Of a stretch of 64,000 nt of DNA, positions 50,423 through 61,177 are shown one piece after another; position 1 is the first letter of the stretch; each line of letters starts with the position of its first letter. The notes under the pieces are model-generated. The model saw only the letters and a list, made by a program, of their open reading frames with translations. It did not search any database and was not told the DNA's origin. The position numbers and the translations under genes are program-made. This DNA is from Pristionchus mayeri (lineage: Eukaryota; Nematoda; Chromadorea; Rhabditida; Neodiplogasteridae), in assembly GCA_036245805.1 (NCBI GenBank), contig BTRK01000004.1:8308001-8372000 (forward strand), read 5' to 3'.

Positions 50423-51148
50423 TTGCCGGTTGCGGAGGCTCCTGTTACTGGCTCCTCACTCTCCATGCCGATTTTTCATCCGGTTTTCTTTTCGAAAAGT
50501 TTATTATTTATTTTATGTTATTCATTTTGTGCAAGACCGAGAGCAGCTTTCCTGTCCACATTCCTTTTTGAAATTTTCATGTAAATTCCCGTTGAATTTA
50601 CCTTTACTCCTTATTACGTACATACCATCCGTCTCAACCTTTCTGCCCGTTTCTTTCACGAATATGCTTACATATCATTGTGTTGGATTACTAGAAGAAA
50701 ACTATGGATATCATAACCTTACCATTTGATAAAGTTGTTAAAATGTGAAATTGAACGCCTGGGATGATGATTTTTCCGAGACTCGGTCCAAGGTGACTCA
50801 GGTTTCATCTCCGTTATTAGACGAATCCGAAATTGAGATCGAATAATTTTATTTTCTCTCATTCATTAAATTTATTCGCGCCAAATAGTGTGCCTTTGTT
50901 GGAGTTCATCCATGAATCATTCTTCCCTCAAGTCACCGCACATTTCATCACATTTCACCCGTTTCCGTAAATGGCCGAGTCTGAAGCCGACTCCGTTTCC
51001 ATGATACCCCCTCCCTCTTCTCCTTTTCTGGCCAACCCTCCTCTCTCCTGAAATCCTTCACTTTCTCTAGAGAAACAATGACTAATGAGTCATAGACCCT
51101 TCCGGAGCCTCCCATTTACTTCCTCCCCTCTCCCTTTACGCTCTTGAA
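50423..51148 (+). other. Intergenic region and leader of the GST gene
   Basis: It holds the 3' flank of the CERT-like gene and, close to the next gene, CACTTTCTCTAG at about 51059-51070 (a possible trans-splice acceptor). A five-codon upstream ORF (ATGACTAATGAGTCATAG) starts at about 51078, before the GST start at 51149. Confidence 0.45.
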
Positions 51149-53017
51149 ATGGGCAACGGTGCCACCAAACCGAAGCCATCTTCAAAGGAATCAACGACCA
51201 AGGTGAGGTCAAACTTTTATTTCAGTCTGGGAACTGATTCTTAGTCTATTGAGTGTTCATGTTCCAGAAAAAGTCATCGAAAGTGGCTCCTTACCCTCGA
51301 GAGAGACGAGCTTCGGATATATTCGAGAGAAGACCCGATTCGATGATCAGAAGGGAAGACTTGTACGGAGGACCATCGTGAGTCATCATCAAATCTTTGA
51401 ATCTAAAACAGACACAGTCATTCAGTCCTCATTCATCCTATGGTCGCCGTTCCTCCTACGATGGGAGAGACTCGAGATTCAGCTACGACAGGAGGTGCTC
51501 ATCCATTATCTTCCCAATTAGTGAATTATTGATTGCAGAAAATCCTCATTTTCACGTCGCTCTCCATCTCCGGTCTATCGAGACGTCAGATCCTCCTACA
51601 GCTACGATAGAAAGTAAGGGATTTCTCCATTTTTGACATTCCAAAAGAAACGAGCGAAAACCGAACAATTCCAGCAGAAATTCGTTGTACTCCCCTTTGG
51701 ATTTCGTGTTCACGCCCTCGAGGAATGAGGTGGGAACTGCGAGGGTCGGTAGGAAATCGAGTCTGCGAGACTACAGAAGGGACGAGAATCGACTGGATCG
51801 AAGGTGAGCGGAAGAAGAGGTAATTGTCACGGGGAGCACCTTCAGAAGTCCGTTGCCCGTGCCTTCCTATCGACTCGTCTACTTTGACAAACGGTGAGTA
51901 TGCCACTTTCTCATGCGTCTTCTTTGCATCTCAACTCGTCTGTGCACCAGAATGCCTCCAGACTGGATATGTTCTCACTATGTGGATCAGCCGATGCCTT
52001 TCCTCTTCCATCTATCTCACTTTCTCATTCTCGAACCCTCCAGTGGTCGTGCCGAGTCGATTCGTCAGCTCTTCGTAGTGGCGGGAGTTCCCTTCGAGGA
52101 TGATCGAGTGACAGACGAGGAGTGGAACGCGGCCAAACACAGTCAGCCTCCTCCCTCCCCTTCCCCTCCTCTGTCCTTACCTCAACCTTTCTTCTTGAGG
52201 AACTCCCTTCCGCCAATTGCCAATTCTCGACGTTGACGGCATTCTTCTCGGCCAGACTCATGCCATCATTCGATTCCTCGCGAAGAAATTTGGTGAGGTG
52301 GATAATAAAATAGTTTTTTTTGCTAAAACACCTACTCTGTTTCATATTTTCCCGTGGGATCCAATTTTATCAATAATAAATAGAAATACAATTTCTAGGG
52401 TATGCCGGTCGATCACCGCTAGAAGAGGCCATTATCGATTCTCTTAGTGAGAGGTTCGAATCTTTCTCATGCCTTGTCTAATTATTTGTGTCTCATAGTG
52501 ATTCATCGATCTTCAGATACAGTGATTTCTTCGACGATGTCTCTCCTTGGTTAGTGGTCGTGGAGGGATTCGCAAAGGGAGACGAGGTCCGTCGGGTTTC
52601 CTTCCAAGGCACTTCTCACGAGTCATTGCAAACTGACGAATACTGTACTTATTTGAGCGTCACTTGCGAGAGTCAGTCCTCTACCCGGCAGCTCTCACCT
52701 TCTTCGAGTGCATTGAAATGTTCCTAAAGAAGGTGAGATCGAAAAATGGAGGGAGATTGAGCAATTCTCCATCAGGCCAATGGATTCCTCGTAGGCTCCG
52801 ATCTCTCGTATGTTGATCTTCTCATTAGTGAAGGAATCGCTCAGATCGCTGAGATAGAACCGAGAATTCTCGATGGCCACAAGAGAATCGATGAATACAT
52901 TCGAAGGGTTCGATCCTGCTTTTCTTCCCAACTCATTTTACTCTTGAGATTCGGAAGACGCCGAGACTGAGGGAATGGATCGCGGATCGACCAGTGACTA
53001 CCAGACACCGAAGATGA
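51149..53017 (+). CDS. Sigma-type glutathione S-transferase with basic Ser/Arg-rich N-terminal extension
   Basis: Thirteen exons (51149..51202, 51268..51377, 51426..51494, 51539..51613, 51675..51803, 51846..51893, 52044..52141, 52200..52292, 52399..52453, 52517..52586, 52658..52732, 52776..52907, 52949..53017) give 358 residues in one frame. The last 206 or so are a nematode GST: YRLVYFDKRGRAESIRQLF with the catalytic-type tyrosine, QLPILDVDGILLGQTHAIIR (glutathione site), then the helical domain including GFLVGSDLSYVDLLISEGIA. GSTs conjugate glutathione or bind hydrophobic ligands in the cytosol. The first 150 residues are unusual: MGNGATKPKPSSK (a good N-myristoylation context), Lys/Ser, then repeated RRSSYDGRDSRFSYDRR-like and RRSPSPVYRD segments, probably disordered. 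The exon 9 donor (AG|GTTCGA) is weak. AATAAA lies at 53114-53119. Confidence 0.85.
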
Positions 53018-53292
53018 ACCCGGACTTGCACTTTCAATGGATATCATTCAATTTTCATCACACTTTTCACACTCATTTTTGTGTGCAAATTGATCAACAA
53101 TTAGTCTATTGACAATAAACAAAAATACGAACAACCTTGAAAGTGATGAATACATATAATTACAATATTGTACAATGATCTGGGTATTCTCTTGATATAA
53201 CAAGGTCCATATCTGCACGCGTTGCAAAGTACAAACGAAAAACCAAAAATAGAGTTATCCCTAGAGATAGAATGAATGTGATCAAGCGAGAT

Positions 53293-56200
53293 TCAAGTTA
53301 ATAAGTTTCCTGGTTCGACAGTAGCGCTTACTTGCCACGAGCGACAGCCGAAGTAGACGAAAGCCTGGAAATAAGATGTTAGATTAGGAAAAGTATTTTC
53401 CAAACCCAATTACTTTCGTTCTTCCTGTGCCTTTACCGAACATCCGGCGATAGGGAGGCAGAAAAGCGAGGTTGATGATTGGAGAACCAAGTGCGAGGAA
53501 ACTACCGAACTGCAATAGTAATACTCCCCATCTTCATCATAGTCTTCCAATGCCGAATTGTTAGTAGACTACGAGAAAAGAAACCACGCTCTCTTCATTC
53601 CACACACTCTCTCGACCGGTCTATCTTCAGTTTGCTCGCTCTCTCGTCGGACAGAGAGACGAGAGAGTGTGCAAACTGAAGAGAGTCAGACGATTGCTCG
53701 TCGAGAGAGTGCACAGAATGAAGAGAGCGTGGTATCGTTTCTCGAACTCTAATCGTTTGTGATCTCATAATCTCCCGACATACAGTCATCATGGTTCGTT
53801 CTATAGCCTCTCCCTCCAACAGTCCGGTCACACTCAGCAACCAAGTGGTGCAAGCAAGGACCTGTCCAACTGGTAGCAGCATTTGGTAGGTCAACGCCTG
53901 AGAAATGATAATTTGAAAAACAAATTGCGAAGATAGAAAAGACGAAAGAAAACGAAATCACAATTGAGCACGAACTTTGGCGATGTGGGAATGATGGGAC
54001 TTCGCGCCGGCTTTCTGTAACTGATTCTCGAATCTGGATTTTGAGATTATTAGCATACCATTTTTCCAATCTCTTTAAGCAGAATTCTGCGCACGATGAA
54101 AATGATGAAGATGGCAGAGGGGGGAAGGAGGATCAGGAATGTGAGTGCAATGACGTATCGGAGATCGGTGACGTTGGCGTGCCCTGCAACGGCATTAGGT
54201 TGGATGACCACCGTCGGATAATAACCAAAAAATGGATCCTTCTGTAGAACTTTCACAGAATCATTTTTCATCCTACTGTGAGCGTTCTACAGAATTTACA
54301 GAAGTTATTTTTGGTTATCATCCGACGGTGATCCGACCTAGTGCCCCTGCAACGTCCATATTCATTTATGATAACGTAGATTACTATGAAACGACAATAT
54401 GATGCAAAGGCTGGTTAGATATTTTGGGGAGTTTTGTCGAATTTCATTTATAAATATTAGGTTGATTCAAAAGTTTCTTTCTTTTTTCTTGCATGCACAT
54501 GTTGACCTCCCAAATTCTTTGCATTTGGCCAATCAACTAATGATTTTTCAAAGATGATGCGGGCATATCCTCACTTTATAGCGAGCGTTATATTGGGCCG
54601 GTTCGATAAGTGAGGATGGGACAGTTTAATTCGGAATTTGTCAAACTAGGTTAGCACTACCGATTTTTAATCGTCCAAAGCTCCATGGAGAAATGTGAAA
54701 AGATCGACTTTGGCATTTTATTGTGGAGTACTATGATTGGGCATATTATACGAAACACCAAAACTACTCAGCCATGAATACCCTTTTTGAAATAGGGGCC
54801 CAATTATCGAACCATACTGTTCACACATTTCGGAATTCGAATTAATGAGCACAGTATTCTTGTACATCGGTGAAGAGGAATAAACTGTAATGCGTTGTGA
54901 AGTACCCACCCGTATGTGTATACATGCGCATCTATGAATGGATTTAACCACCCGTTCAAGAACTGAATTTTTCTAAATCAAGATTTTGAGATTCACACGC
55001 CGAAATCAACACTTTTCGGGGTCCCTTGGTTCCTACGCACGTTGGAATCCGAATTGTTTGTGCTTATCTGGACAATGTACTCTTGTCCTATTGTTGGTTG
55101 ACTTCGAAGAACAAGCAGGCCACAACTATACTAAAACCAGCATCCAATAGGAAATGTTAAAAAGTGACCGTTTTCCGATGTTTAGGTTTTGAAATTTGTC
55201 AACCTCTTACGATGAGGCGTAGAATGAAAACAACTCCATGGAAGTAATATACAATCACGACCATACAATATAGTTTTCTGAAATTCATGAGGGTTAAAAC
55301 ACACCGGCAGAAATTTGAAAAACAAAAAAGAAAGAAACTTTTGAATCAACCTAATAGATGTTTTAGATGCAAACTACGTACAGGTAGCTGGATACTCGAG
55401 AAGATTCAATCGCCTTAACACTTCAGGAGGCGCAATTTCAGAAGTACTGTAGAAGAGGAACTAAATGCGACTTCTGGTTAACCTGTTTAATGAATATTGT
55501 GATTTACGAACCATCACTAATACGATCGGAGTGTAGAGAAGGACTGTGATTTGTAAAGTGGCCTGCACACTGGGAATCTTCACTGCGGTATCCCTTAGCA
55601 TGTACAGACGAAAACAGAATGATTGGAGGAGTACAATTGTAGAGTGCGAGACGAAGTAGGTGTGAATCGCTGGAGATTGTCTACAGTACGATATTGAAAA
55701 AGCCAGATTGCTACTTACTATGGCAGAGATGGCAGAAGCCCAGTCCAACGTACGAACAAGGGCCGATGAAAAGATAGAGTTGCGATGTAGAAGGAGCCGA
55801 GTTGAGCCAGATTAGCCTGCGATTCAACGATTATTTGCGTTTCGATGAGCAATTGCCCCACCTCGGCATTAGGTCGGATGAGAAATATGACGTCATGCCG
55901 CCTTTGATATATCAAAAAATGGAGGAGTACATTTGTAGATATGAGTGACTATCTGAGAGAACTGACCATAGGCCGTACAGCGAAAAATAAAGTTCTGATT
56001 TTAAGATGTCCCTAGGGGTAACTTTTCACGTAGAGTTCGAAAATCGACCTTAGGAAGCCGTATCTCTGACCCCTGATTTTCTGTGGCGCGCCTCAACGCT
56101 GAGGTCGGTTTTTGTAAATCGTGAACGGCTGATCCAAACCCCATACATATATAGTAATTCTGAAAGAACTCGACGAGATAAGCATTTTTACTGTTGGAAG

Positions 56201-58215
56201 TGAAAAGCCAGCTCGTCTGTGAAAACAGTTGTGGTCATTTGAAATTTTAAAATTTTTGCTCAAAAAAGGTTTTTCAATGTGTGTCATTTTAATTATGATT
56301 ATTAGATTCCTCATGAAAAGTTACCCCAGGAGCCATATTTTCGTCCATTTATTCGTGCTTCAAAGGGGTTTCCTGGATCTCAGAAGAGGAAATGTAGTGA
56401 TTTTTTTGCAAATTTGTATATTTTTAAGACGAGCCACTGTGAACTCTGATTAAAACTGAACAGTTTATGGGTACGCTTGGATAGGGCAAAAATATAGCGC
56501 ACAAAAAACGGACATTATCTCAAATCGAAAAAATCGATTATCTCAACTTCGATTTTTCTCATGTTTGGGCACATGCTACTTTTCCTTTACGATCCGAATT
56601 CCCAATTTTCTGGGAAAATCTAGTAGTACGAACCAACATATGTCAGAAATGTTTGAGCTTTGGCTCCTCACCAACCCGGAAGGTACGTATATTTTTGATT
56701 GAAAATGCAATTTCACGTTTGTAAAAAATATGTTTCGAACGATAATATCGAAGTTACGATGGCTATCGGATAATTTTATACATGATTCCACTTCTTCAAC
56801 TTGTATCAGCTATTGTGCACTTGCAAATTGGCGTATCTATTCAATCTATTAAAAATGATTTTTTGGACACCAGAAAAATTACCAGAAAAACTCCAGAAAA
56901 ACTACACCAGAAAAACTGCTCATAAACCGCTGGAATGCATAAAGCTTGAGTAATTTAATTGGATGAAGTTAGATAAAAGTAAAATCTAACCAATTCTCAC
57001 AAAAGGACGCCCAAAATTTATTTTCTTTCTTTCACGACAATAATAATCCTGAATTTTCAAGCAAAAATATACCTACCTTCCGGGTTGGTGAGGAACCGAA
57101 GCTCAAACATTTCTGACATATGTTGGTTCGTACTACTAGATTTTCCCAGAAAATTGGGAATTCGGATCGTAAAGGAAAAGTAGCATGTGCCCAAACATGA
57201 GAAAAATCGAGGTTGAGATAATCGATTTTTTCGATTTGAGATAATGTTCGTTTTTTGTGCGCTATATTTTTGCCCTATCAAAGTGTAGCCATAAACTGTT
57301 CAGTTTTAATCAGAGTTCACAGTGGCTCGTCTTAAAAATATACATATTTGAAAAAAAATCACTACCTTTCCTCTTCTGAGATCCAGGAGACTCCTTTGAA
57401 GCACGAATAAATGGACGAAAATATGGCTCCTGGGGTAACTTTTCATGAGGAATCTCATAATCATAATTAAAATGACACACATTGAAAAACCTTTTTTGAT
57501 CAAAAATTTTAAAATTTCAAATGACCACAACTTTTATCACAGACGAGCTGGTTTTTCACTTCCAACAGTAAAAATGCTCATCTCGTCGATTTCTTTCAGA
57601 ATTACTATATATGTATGGGGTTTGGATCAGCCGTTCACGATTTACAAAAACCGACCTTAGCGTTGAGGCGCGCCACAGAAAATCAGGGGTCAGAGATACG
57701 GCTTTCTAAGGTCGATTTTCGAACTCTTCGTGAAAAGTTACCCCTAGGGACATCTTAAAATTAGAACTTTATTTTTCGCTGTACGGCCTATAGGTGATAT
57801 TGCTCGGTTCTCTCAGATAGTCACTCATATATCAAAGGCGGCATGACGTCATAGTTCTCATCCGACATACTTCCCCCCACCTTGAAATGGCCAATCCACC
57901 GCCCGATGCAGAGAGAATGTCCAGTAATGCACTATTCAGCAGCAAAATAGCGTAGGAACGCATCGAGGCCGGAGTTCTGAAATATTACATCGATAACATA
58001 AAACATAATTTTAAAGGTGGATTGACAGTAAAACCGCAGTCAATGCTTGCGATGAGGAATGAGAGCGCGTTCTCTCATTTGCCAAAGAGACTGTGTTTAC
58101 TATTTTGAGCTTACCTTGTTAGTATGGCATAGATGAGTACCAAATTTGCGGCGACTGCTGAAAGATCCAGTGTCCACAGCACTATCGTTTGCACCGAATC
58201 CCTTATTGTCAGCAT
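53293..58215 (-). CDS. Srd-like seven-transmembrane chemoreceptor, copy 1 (intact)
   Basis: Ten exons (58115..58215, 57881..57976, 55719..55816, 55512..55669, 55382..55460, 54059..54183, 53976..54014, 53784..53897, 53414..53509, 53293..53364) splice in frame to 325 residues, the usual length for nematode Srd-type receptors. Landmarks are TM1 LDLSAVAANLVLIYAIL, TM2 SYAILLLNSALLDILSASGG, YLFIGPCSYVGLGFCHLCH, SFCFRLYMLRD after TM3, a TM5 LTFLILLPPSAIFIIFIV, HIAKALTYQMLLPVGQ and the C-terminal GSPIINLAFLPPYRRMF. Srd receptors are nematode-specific GPCRs used in sensory cilia. Although several introns have been swollen by transposons, every exon boundary matches copy 2. Family assignment rests on motif pattern. 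Confidence 0.8.
53568..53752. repeat. Nested hairpins: one hairpin repeat inside another
   Basis: The outer arms (GACTACGAGAAAAGAAACCA... and ...TGGTATCGTTTCTCGAACTC) belong to the 26850-26967 family. The inner one (about 53627-53700; ATCTTCAGTTTGCTCGCTCT / AGAGTGTGCAAACTGAAGAG...) belongs to the 45262-45372 family. It fills most of an intron of receptor copy 1. Confidence 0.65.
54191..54345. mobile_element. MITE with 8-bp duplication of a splice acceptor
   Basis: GGCATTAGGTTGGATGA at the left and CATCCGACGGTGATCCGACC...TAGTGCC at the right form the ends. CCTGCAAC flanks at 54183-54190 and 54346-54353. On the receptor strand this is GTTGCAGG, which contains the acceptor of the exon starting at 54183. 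Confidence 0.8.
54457..55354. mobile_element. Non-autonomous mariner-type element
   Basis: Terminal repeats of about 31 bp begin TTAGGTTGATTCAAAAGTTT at both ends and are flanked by TA (54455-54456 and 55355-55356). No transposase frame is present in the 0.9 kb interior. It lies in the intron between receptor exons 55382..55460 and 54059..54183. Confidence 0.85.
55864..57874. mobile_element. Composite: MITE split by a long fold-back element, 8-bp duplication CCCCACCT
   Basis: The left MITE half (GGCATTAGGTCGGATGAGAA, ending TTTGATATATCAAA) starts at 55864. The right half (ATATATCAAAGGCGGCATGA ... TTCTCATCCGAC) runs from about 57831. CCCCACCT flanks at 55856-55863 and 57875-57882. On the receptor strand the copy at 57875-57882 reads AG|GTGGGG, the donor of exon 57881..57976. 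Confidence 0.7.
55943..57826. mobile_element. Long fold-back element, arms about 770 bp, 4-bp duplication ATAT
   Basis: Ends are GAGTGACTATCTGAGAGAAC and the complement, flanked by ATAT at 55939-55942 and 57827-57830. Arms (to about 56705 and from about 57057) are nearly complementary throughout, for example CCTAGGGGTAACTTTTCACG at the left versus CGTGAAAAGTTACCCCTAGG at the right. The loop of about 350 bp has no coding potential. It lies in a receptor intron. Confidence 0.85.
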
Positions 58216-58351
58216 CGTGGAAAAACACAGATACGAAGGAGAGTAAAAGGTTCTGAAAGACCAAATAGTAGACACTTCTAGACTCAGAAAAACAATTGAG
58301 TGGTTGCACTAACAACTCGCGACTCTCCTAATAAGTGCAACATCACTACTA

Positions 58352-59642
58352 CAGGGTGTCCAAAAAGTATTGTTACACTTTTGAAACGCGAATTTTTTTA
58401 ACATGTAGGTCGAGTTGTCAAAACCTGTAATAACACGTTTGAGCCCACCCTTCGGTGCGTTGAGGGAACCTACTAATTAGTTTCCCATAGTCATGGTTCG
58501 TCCAAATCGCTATCGTCAAACTATTATCAACCTTTGGACCCTCGGCGACCCCCCAGATTCCATCAGGAGGAAGCTTCGTATTTCCCGAATGAGAGTCTAT
58601 CGCACCATCTCCCGTTTCAAGCAGTTGGGCACTGCGAAGGACCGTCCAAGATCAGGAAGACCCAAGACCGCTCTCACTCAGAAGAACAGGAGAATCGTGG
58701 AGAAGAGAGTGAATCGCAATGCCAAACGATCCATCAGGAAGATGGCTAAGGATCTCAAGATCTCCAAAGGATCCGTGTGTGCCATCGTTCATTCTCTTCT
58801 CAAGTCCTACCCCTACAAGATGAGAAAGGGCCATGGCCTCACTGATGTCCACAAGCAGAAGCGCCTGGAGAGATGCAAGCTGCTCCTTCAGCGGGCCGAT
58901 CGTGGGGAGCACTTGACTACCGTTTACTCTGACGAGAAGCTGTTCTCAGTCGAGGAGGTCTACAACAGTCAGAACACCAGGATCATCGCCAAGTCTCCTC
59001 AGCAAGCTGACGCCAGAGGTAGAACCATCTCTCGCATTGCCCACCCCCAGGCACTGATGGTTTGGGCTGGTGTGTGCTCGACGGGCAAGACTCCTCTCGT
59101 GTTCGTGGATCCCGGGGTCAAGATCAACAAGGAGTACTACACCAGGGCAATTCTCCAGAAGGCCCTTCTCCCCTGGTCCCGCTCCCACTTCAAAGGGGCT
59201 CGCTGGACCTTCCAACAGGATTCAGCGCCTGCTCACTCGGCAAAAGTGACGCAGGCATGGTGTCGCGCCCATCTGCCCGACTTCATCTCGAGTGAGGAAT
59301 GGCCCTCGAACTCCCCCGATCTCAACCCTCTGGACTTCAGCATTTGGTCAGTGTTGGAGAAGGAGGCCTGCTCTACTCGCCACAAGAACCGCGATTCCCT
59401 CAAGGCAGCCCTTCTCAAGGCATGGGAGAAGATCGACGTCCCTTACCTGCGGGCCGTCATCGACTCGGTCCCTCGTCGTCTCAGAGAGGTCATCGCGGCC
59501 AATGGAGGCCAGATCGAGTGATCGTGCATTGTTATGTTCATATGGTCACTGATAAATACTGTGCCCCGTTTGAGTTGTCTATGTTGCTTTTATAGAAAGA
59601 TACATGGTTTTATCCGTGTAACAATACTTTTTGGACACCCTG
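58352..59642 (+). mobile_element. Complete maT-type (DD37D) mariner/Tc1 transposon
   Basis: Perfect 27-bp terminal repeats start CAGGGTGTCCAAAAAGTATT and are flanked by TA duplications (58350-58351 and 59643-59644). The intact transposase gene is inside. The left end is about 137 bp upstream of the ATG of receptor copy 1, in the opposite orientation. Identical ends and an unbroken ORF imply recent insertion. Confidence 0.93.
58493..59521 (+). CDS. DD37D Tc1/mariner (maT-type) transposase, 342 aa
   Basis: The enzyme cuts and pastes its own element at TA sites. Residues 1-60 form a helix-turn-helix (SIRRKLRISRMRVYRTISRF) followed by the GRPK AT-hook-like motif, and a second HTH lies at about residues 80-105. 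Catalytic acidic residues are in TVYSDEKLF, FQQDSAPAH and SPDLNPLDFSIW. Counting from the second Asp to the Asp of NPLD gives 37 intervening residues, the DD37D signature of the maT group, rather than the 34 of Tc1 or mariner. The ORF is full-length and uninterrupted, ATG at 58493 and TGA at 59519, close inside both terminal repeats. It is probably active or recently active. Confidence 0.95.
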   Translation: MVRPNRYRQTIINLWTLGDPPDSIRRKLRISRMRVYRTISRFKQLGTAKDRPRSGRPKTALTQKNRRIVEKRVNRNAKRSIRKMAKDLKISKGSVCAIVHSLLKSYPYKMRKGHGLTDVHKQKRLERCKLLLQRADRGEHLTTVYSDEKLFSVEEVYNSQNTRIIAKSPQQADARGRTISRIAHPQALMVWAGVCSTGKTPLVFVDPGVKINKEYYTRAILQKALLPWSRSHFKGARWTFQQDSAPAHSAKVTQAWCRAHLPDFISSEEWPSNSPDLNPLDFSIWSVLEKEACSTRHKNRDSLKAALLKAWEKIDVPYLRAVIDSVPRRLREVIAANGGQIE

Positions 59643-59648
59643 TATACC

Positions 59649-59758
59649 TGGGTTGTGCCAAAAGTTTACGGTCTCTTCATTCCGCATACTCTCTCGCACT
59701 GTCTGACCGGCGAGAGAGTATGCGGAATGAAGAGACCGTAAAATTTTTGCACAACCCA
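59649..59758. mobile_element. Hairpin MITE next to the maT element
   Basis: TGGGTTGTGCCAAAAGTTTA and the complementary TTTTTGCACAACCCA end a long hairpin with CTCTCTCG/CGAGAGAG near the loop. It begins only six bases past the maT element's right end. Confidence 0.75.
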
Positions 59759-61177
59759 ATACTAGACCCATAATCCTCACCTCAATTGGAAGTAAAGCGG
59801 GCAGTAATGACACGAGGAAGACGACGAGAAGCACTGATGTTCGATCCGTTCGACAGGATTGAACTAGACACACAGAGAAAATGCACGGACTACCGGCACT
59901 GCTCTTGATAAATGTACATTTGCACATCGACAAACGAGACTGCTCTAGGTGGTGGCATCCATCACAATCTGACAACACGCAATCTCGCGTGTGCTTTCCA
60001 TCCAATGGAGAATGGGCAAATTTTAGAATACTCAAATTGCATTTTTTCAGGAATCTCTTTGTGAATTCATAAAAGGTATTTCAATAATCATTCATTGCAA
60101 ATTTGGATCGAGTACTTATTTTATTTGAGGCTCGAGCCCCAAGTTCGCAGATATAAAGTTCACAATTATGATTTTGCAATTTTAAAATATATAAGATCAT
60201 GGAAATTCTCAACAGTGATTAAATGCTATGGTGATTGTGTGAGATCAATAAATACAATCTACATCGAATGTTGCTGGAATAATGCCAACAAGAAGCCTTG
60301 AATCGCTTCCGTTGTTTTACTTGCCACGCGCCACAGCCGACGTAAAGCCTGAGAATAAATTTTTCAGTCAGAATAGGAATATTCAGAAACCCAATGTCTT
60401 TCACTCTGACTCCATTTCCTTTGCCGAACATCCGGCGATAGGGCGGCAGAAAAGTGAGGTTTATGATTGGAGAACCGACTGCGAGGAAACTACCGAACTG
60501 CAACAGTGTCATTTATCAACTTCAGCCCAGTCTTCCATTTTATGCGAAAACTGTTATTGAGCACTTATGAGTGACTATCTGAGAGAATTGAGCAATTCAA
60601 CCTATAGGCCGTACAATGAAAAATAAGGTGGTGATTTTAAGATCTCCCTAGGGGTAACTTTTCACGTAGAGTTCGAAAATCGACCTTAGGAAGACGTATC
60701 TCTGACCCCTCATTTCGTGCATTTTGCCGTACATGGGTGGTCTGTTTTTGAATCTTTTGAACGGCTCATCCAAACCCCATACATGTATAGTAATTTTGAA
60801 AGATCTCGACGAGATAAGCATTTTCACTGTTGAAAGTGAAGGGCTAGCTCATCTGTGAAAACAGTTGTGACCGTTTTAAATCAAAAATTCGTATAAAAAT
60901 TGCCGCCCTGAAAAATTTTTTGGGGCTGTTGTTTTTTAATTAGGCGCATTAAAATCGCCATGAAAAAGTACCCCGAAGGTCAACTTTTCATCGAAAAATT
61001 CGATCCCCAATGATGTTTCCTGGGTCTCGCAAAATGCCGCAGTGCAGATTTCCCGATCGTTCAAACCAACAACGTTCAATAGCAAAACAACTAACTCACT
61101 CTCATACAGTGTCATTGGTGTTTTTACCTTATTTTCAATATATTTTGTACATTTTGAGCAGGTGTAATCGTATTTAA

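Noticed and set aside
54461..55356. Autonomous mariner with its own transposase
   Set aside because: No frame with catalytic motifs lies between the terminal repeats.
56229..57530. Two similar frames of about 74 codons (MWSFEILKF...) in opposite orientation
   Set aside because: They are the same non-coding arm of the fold-back element read from each side.
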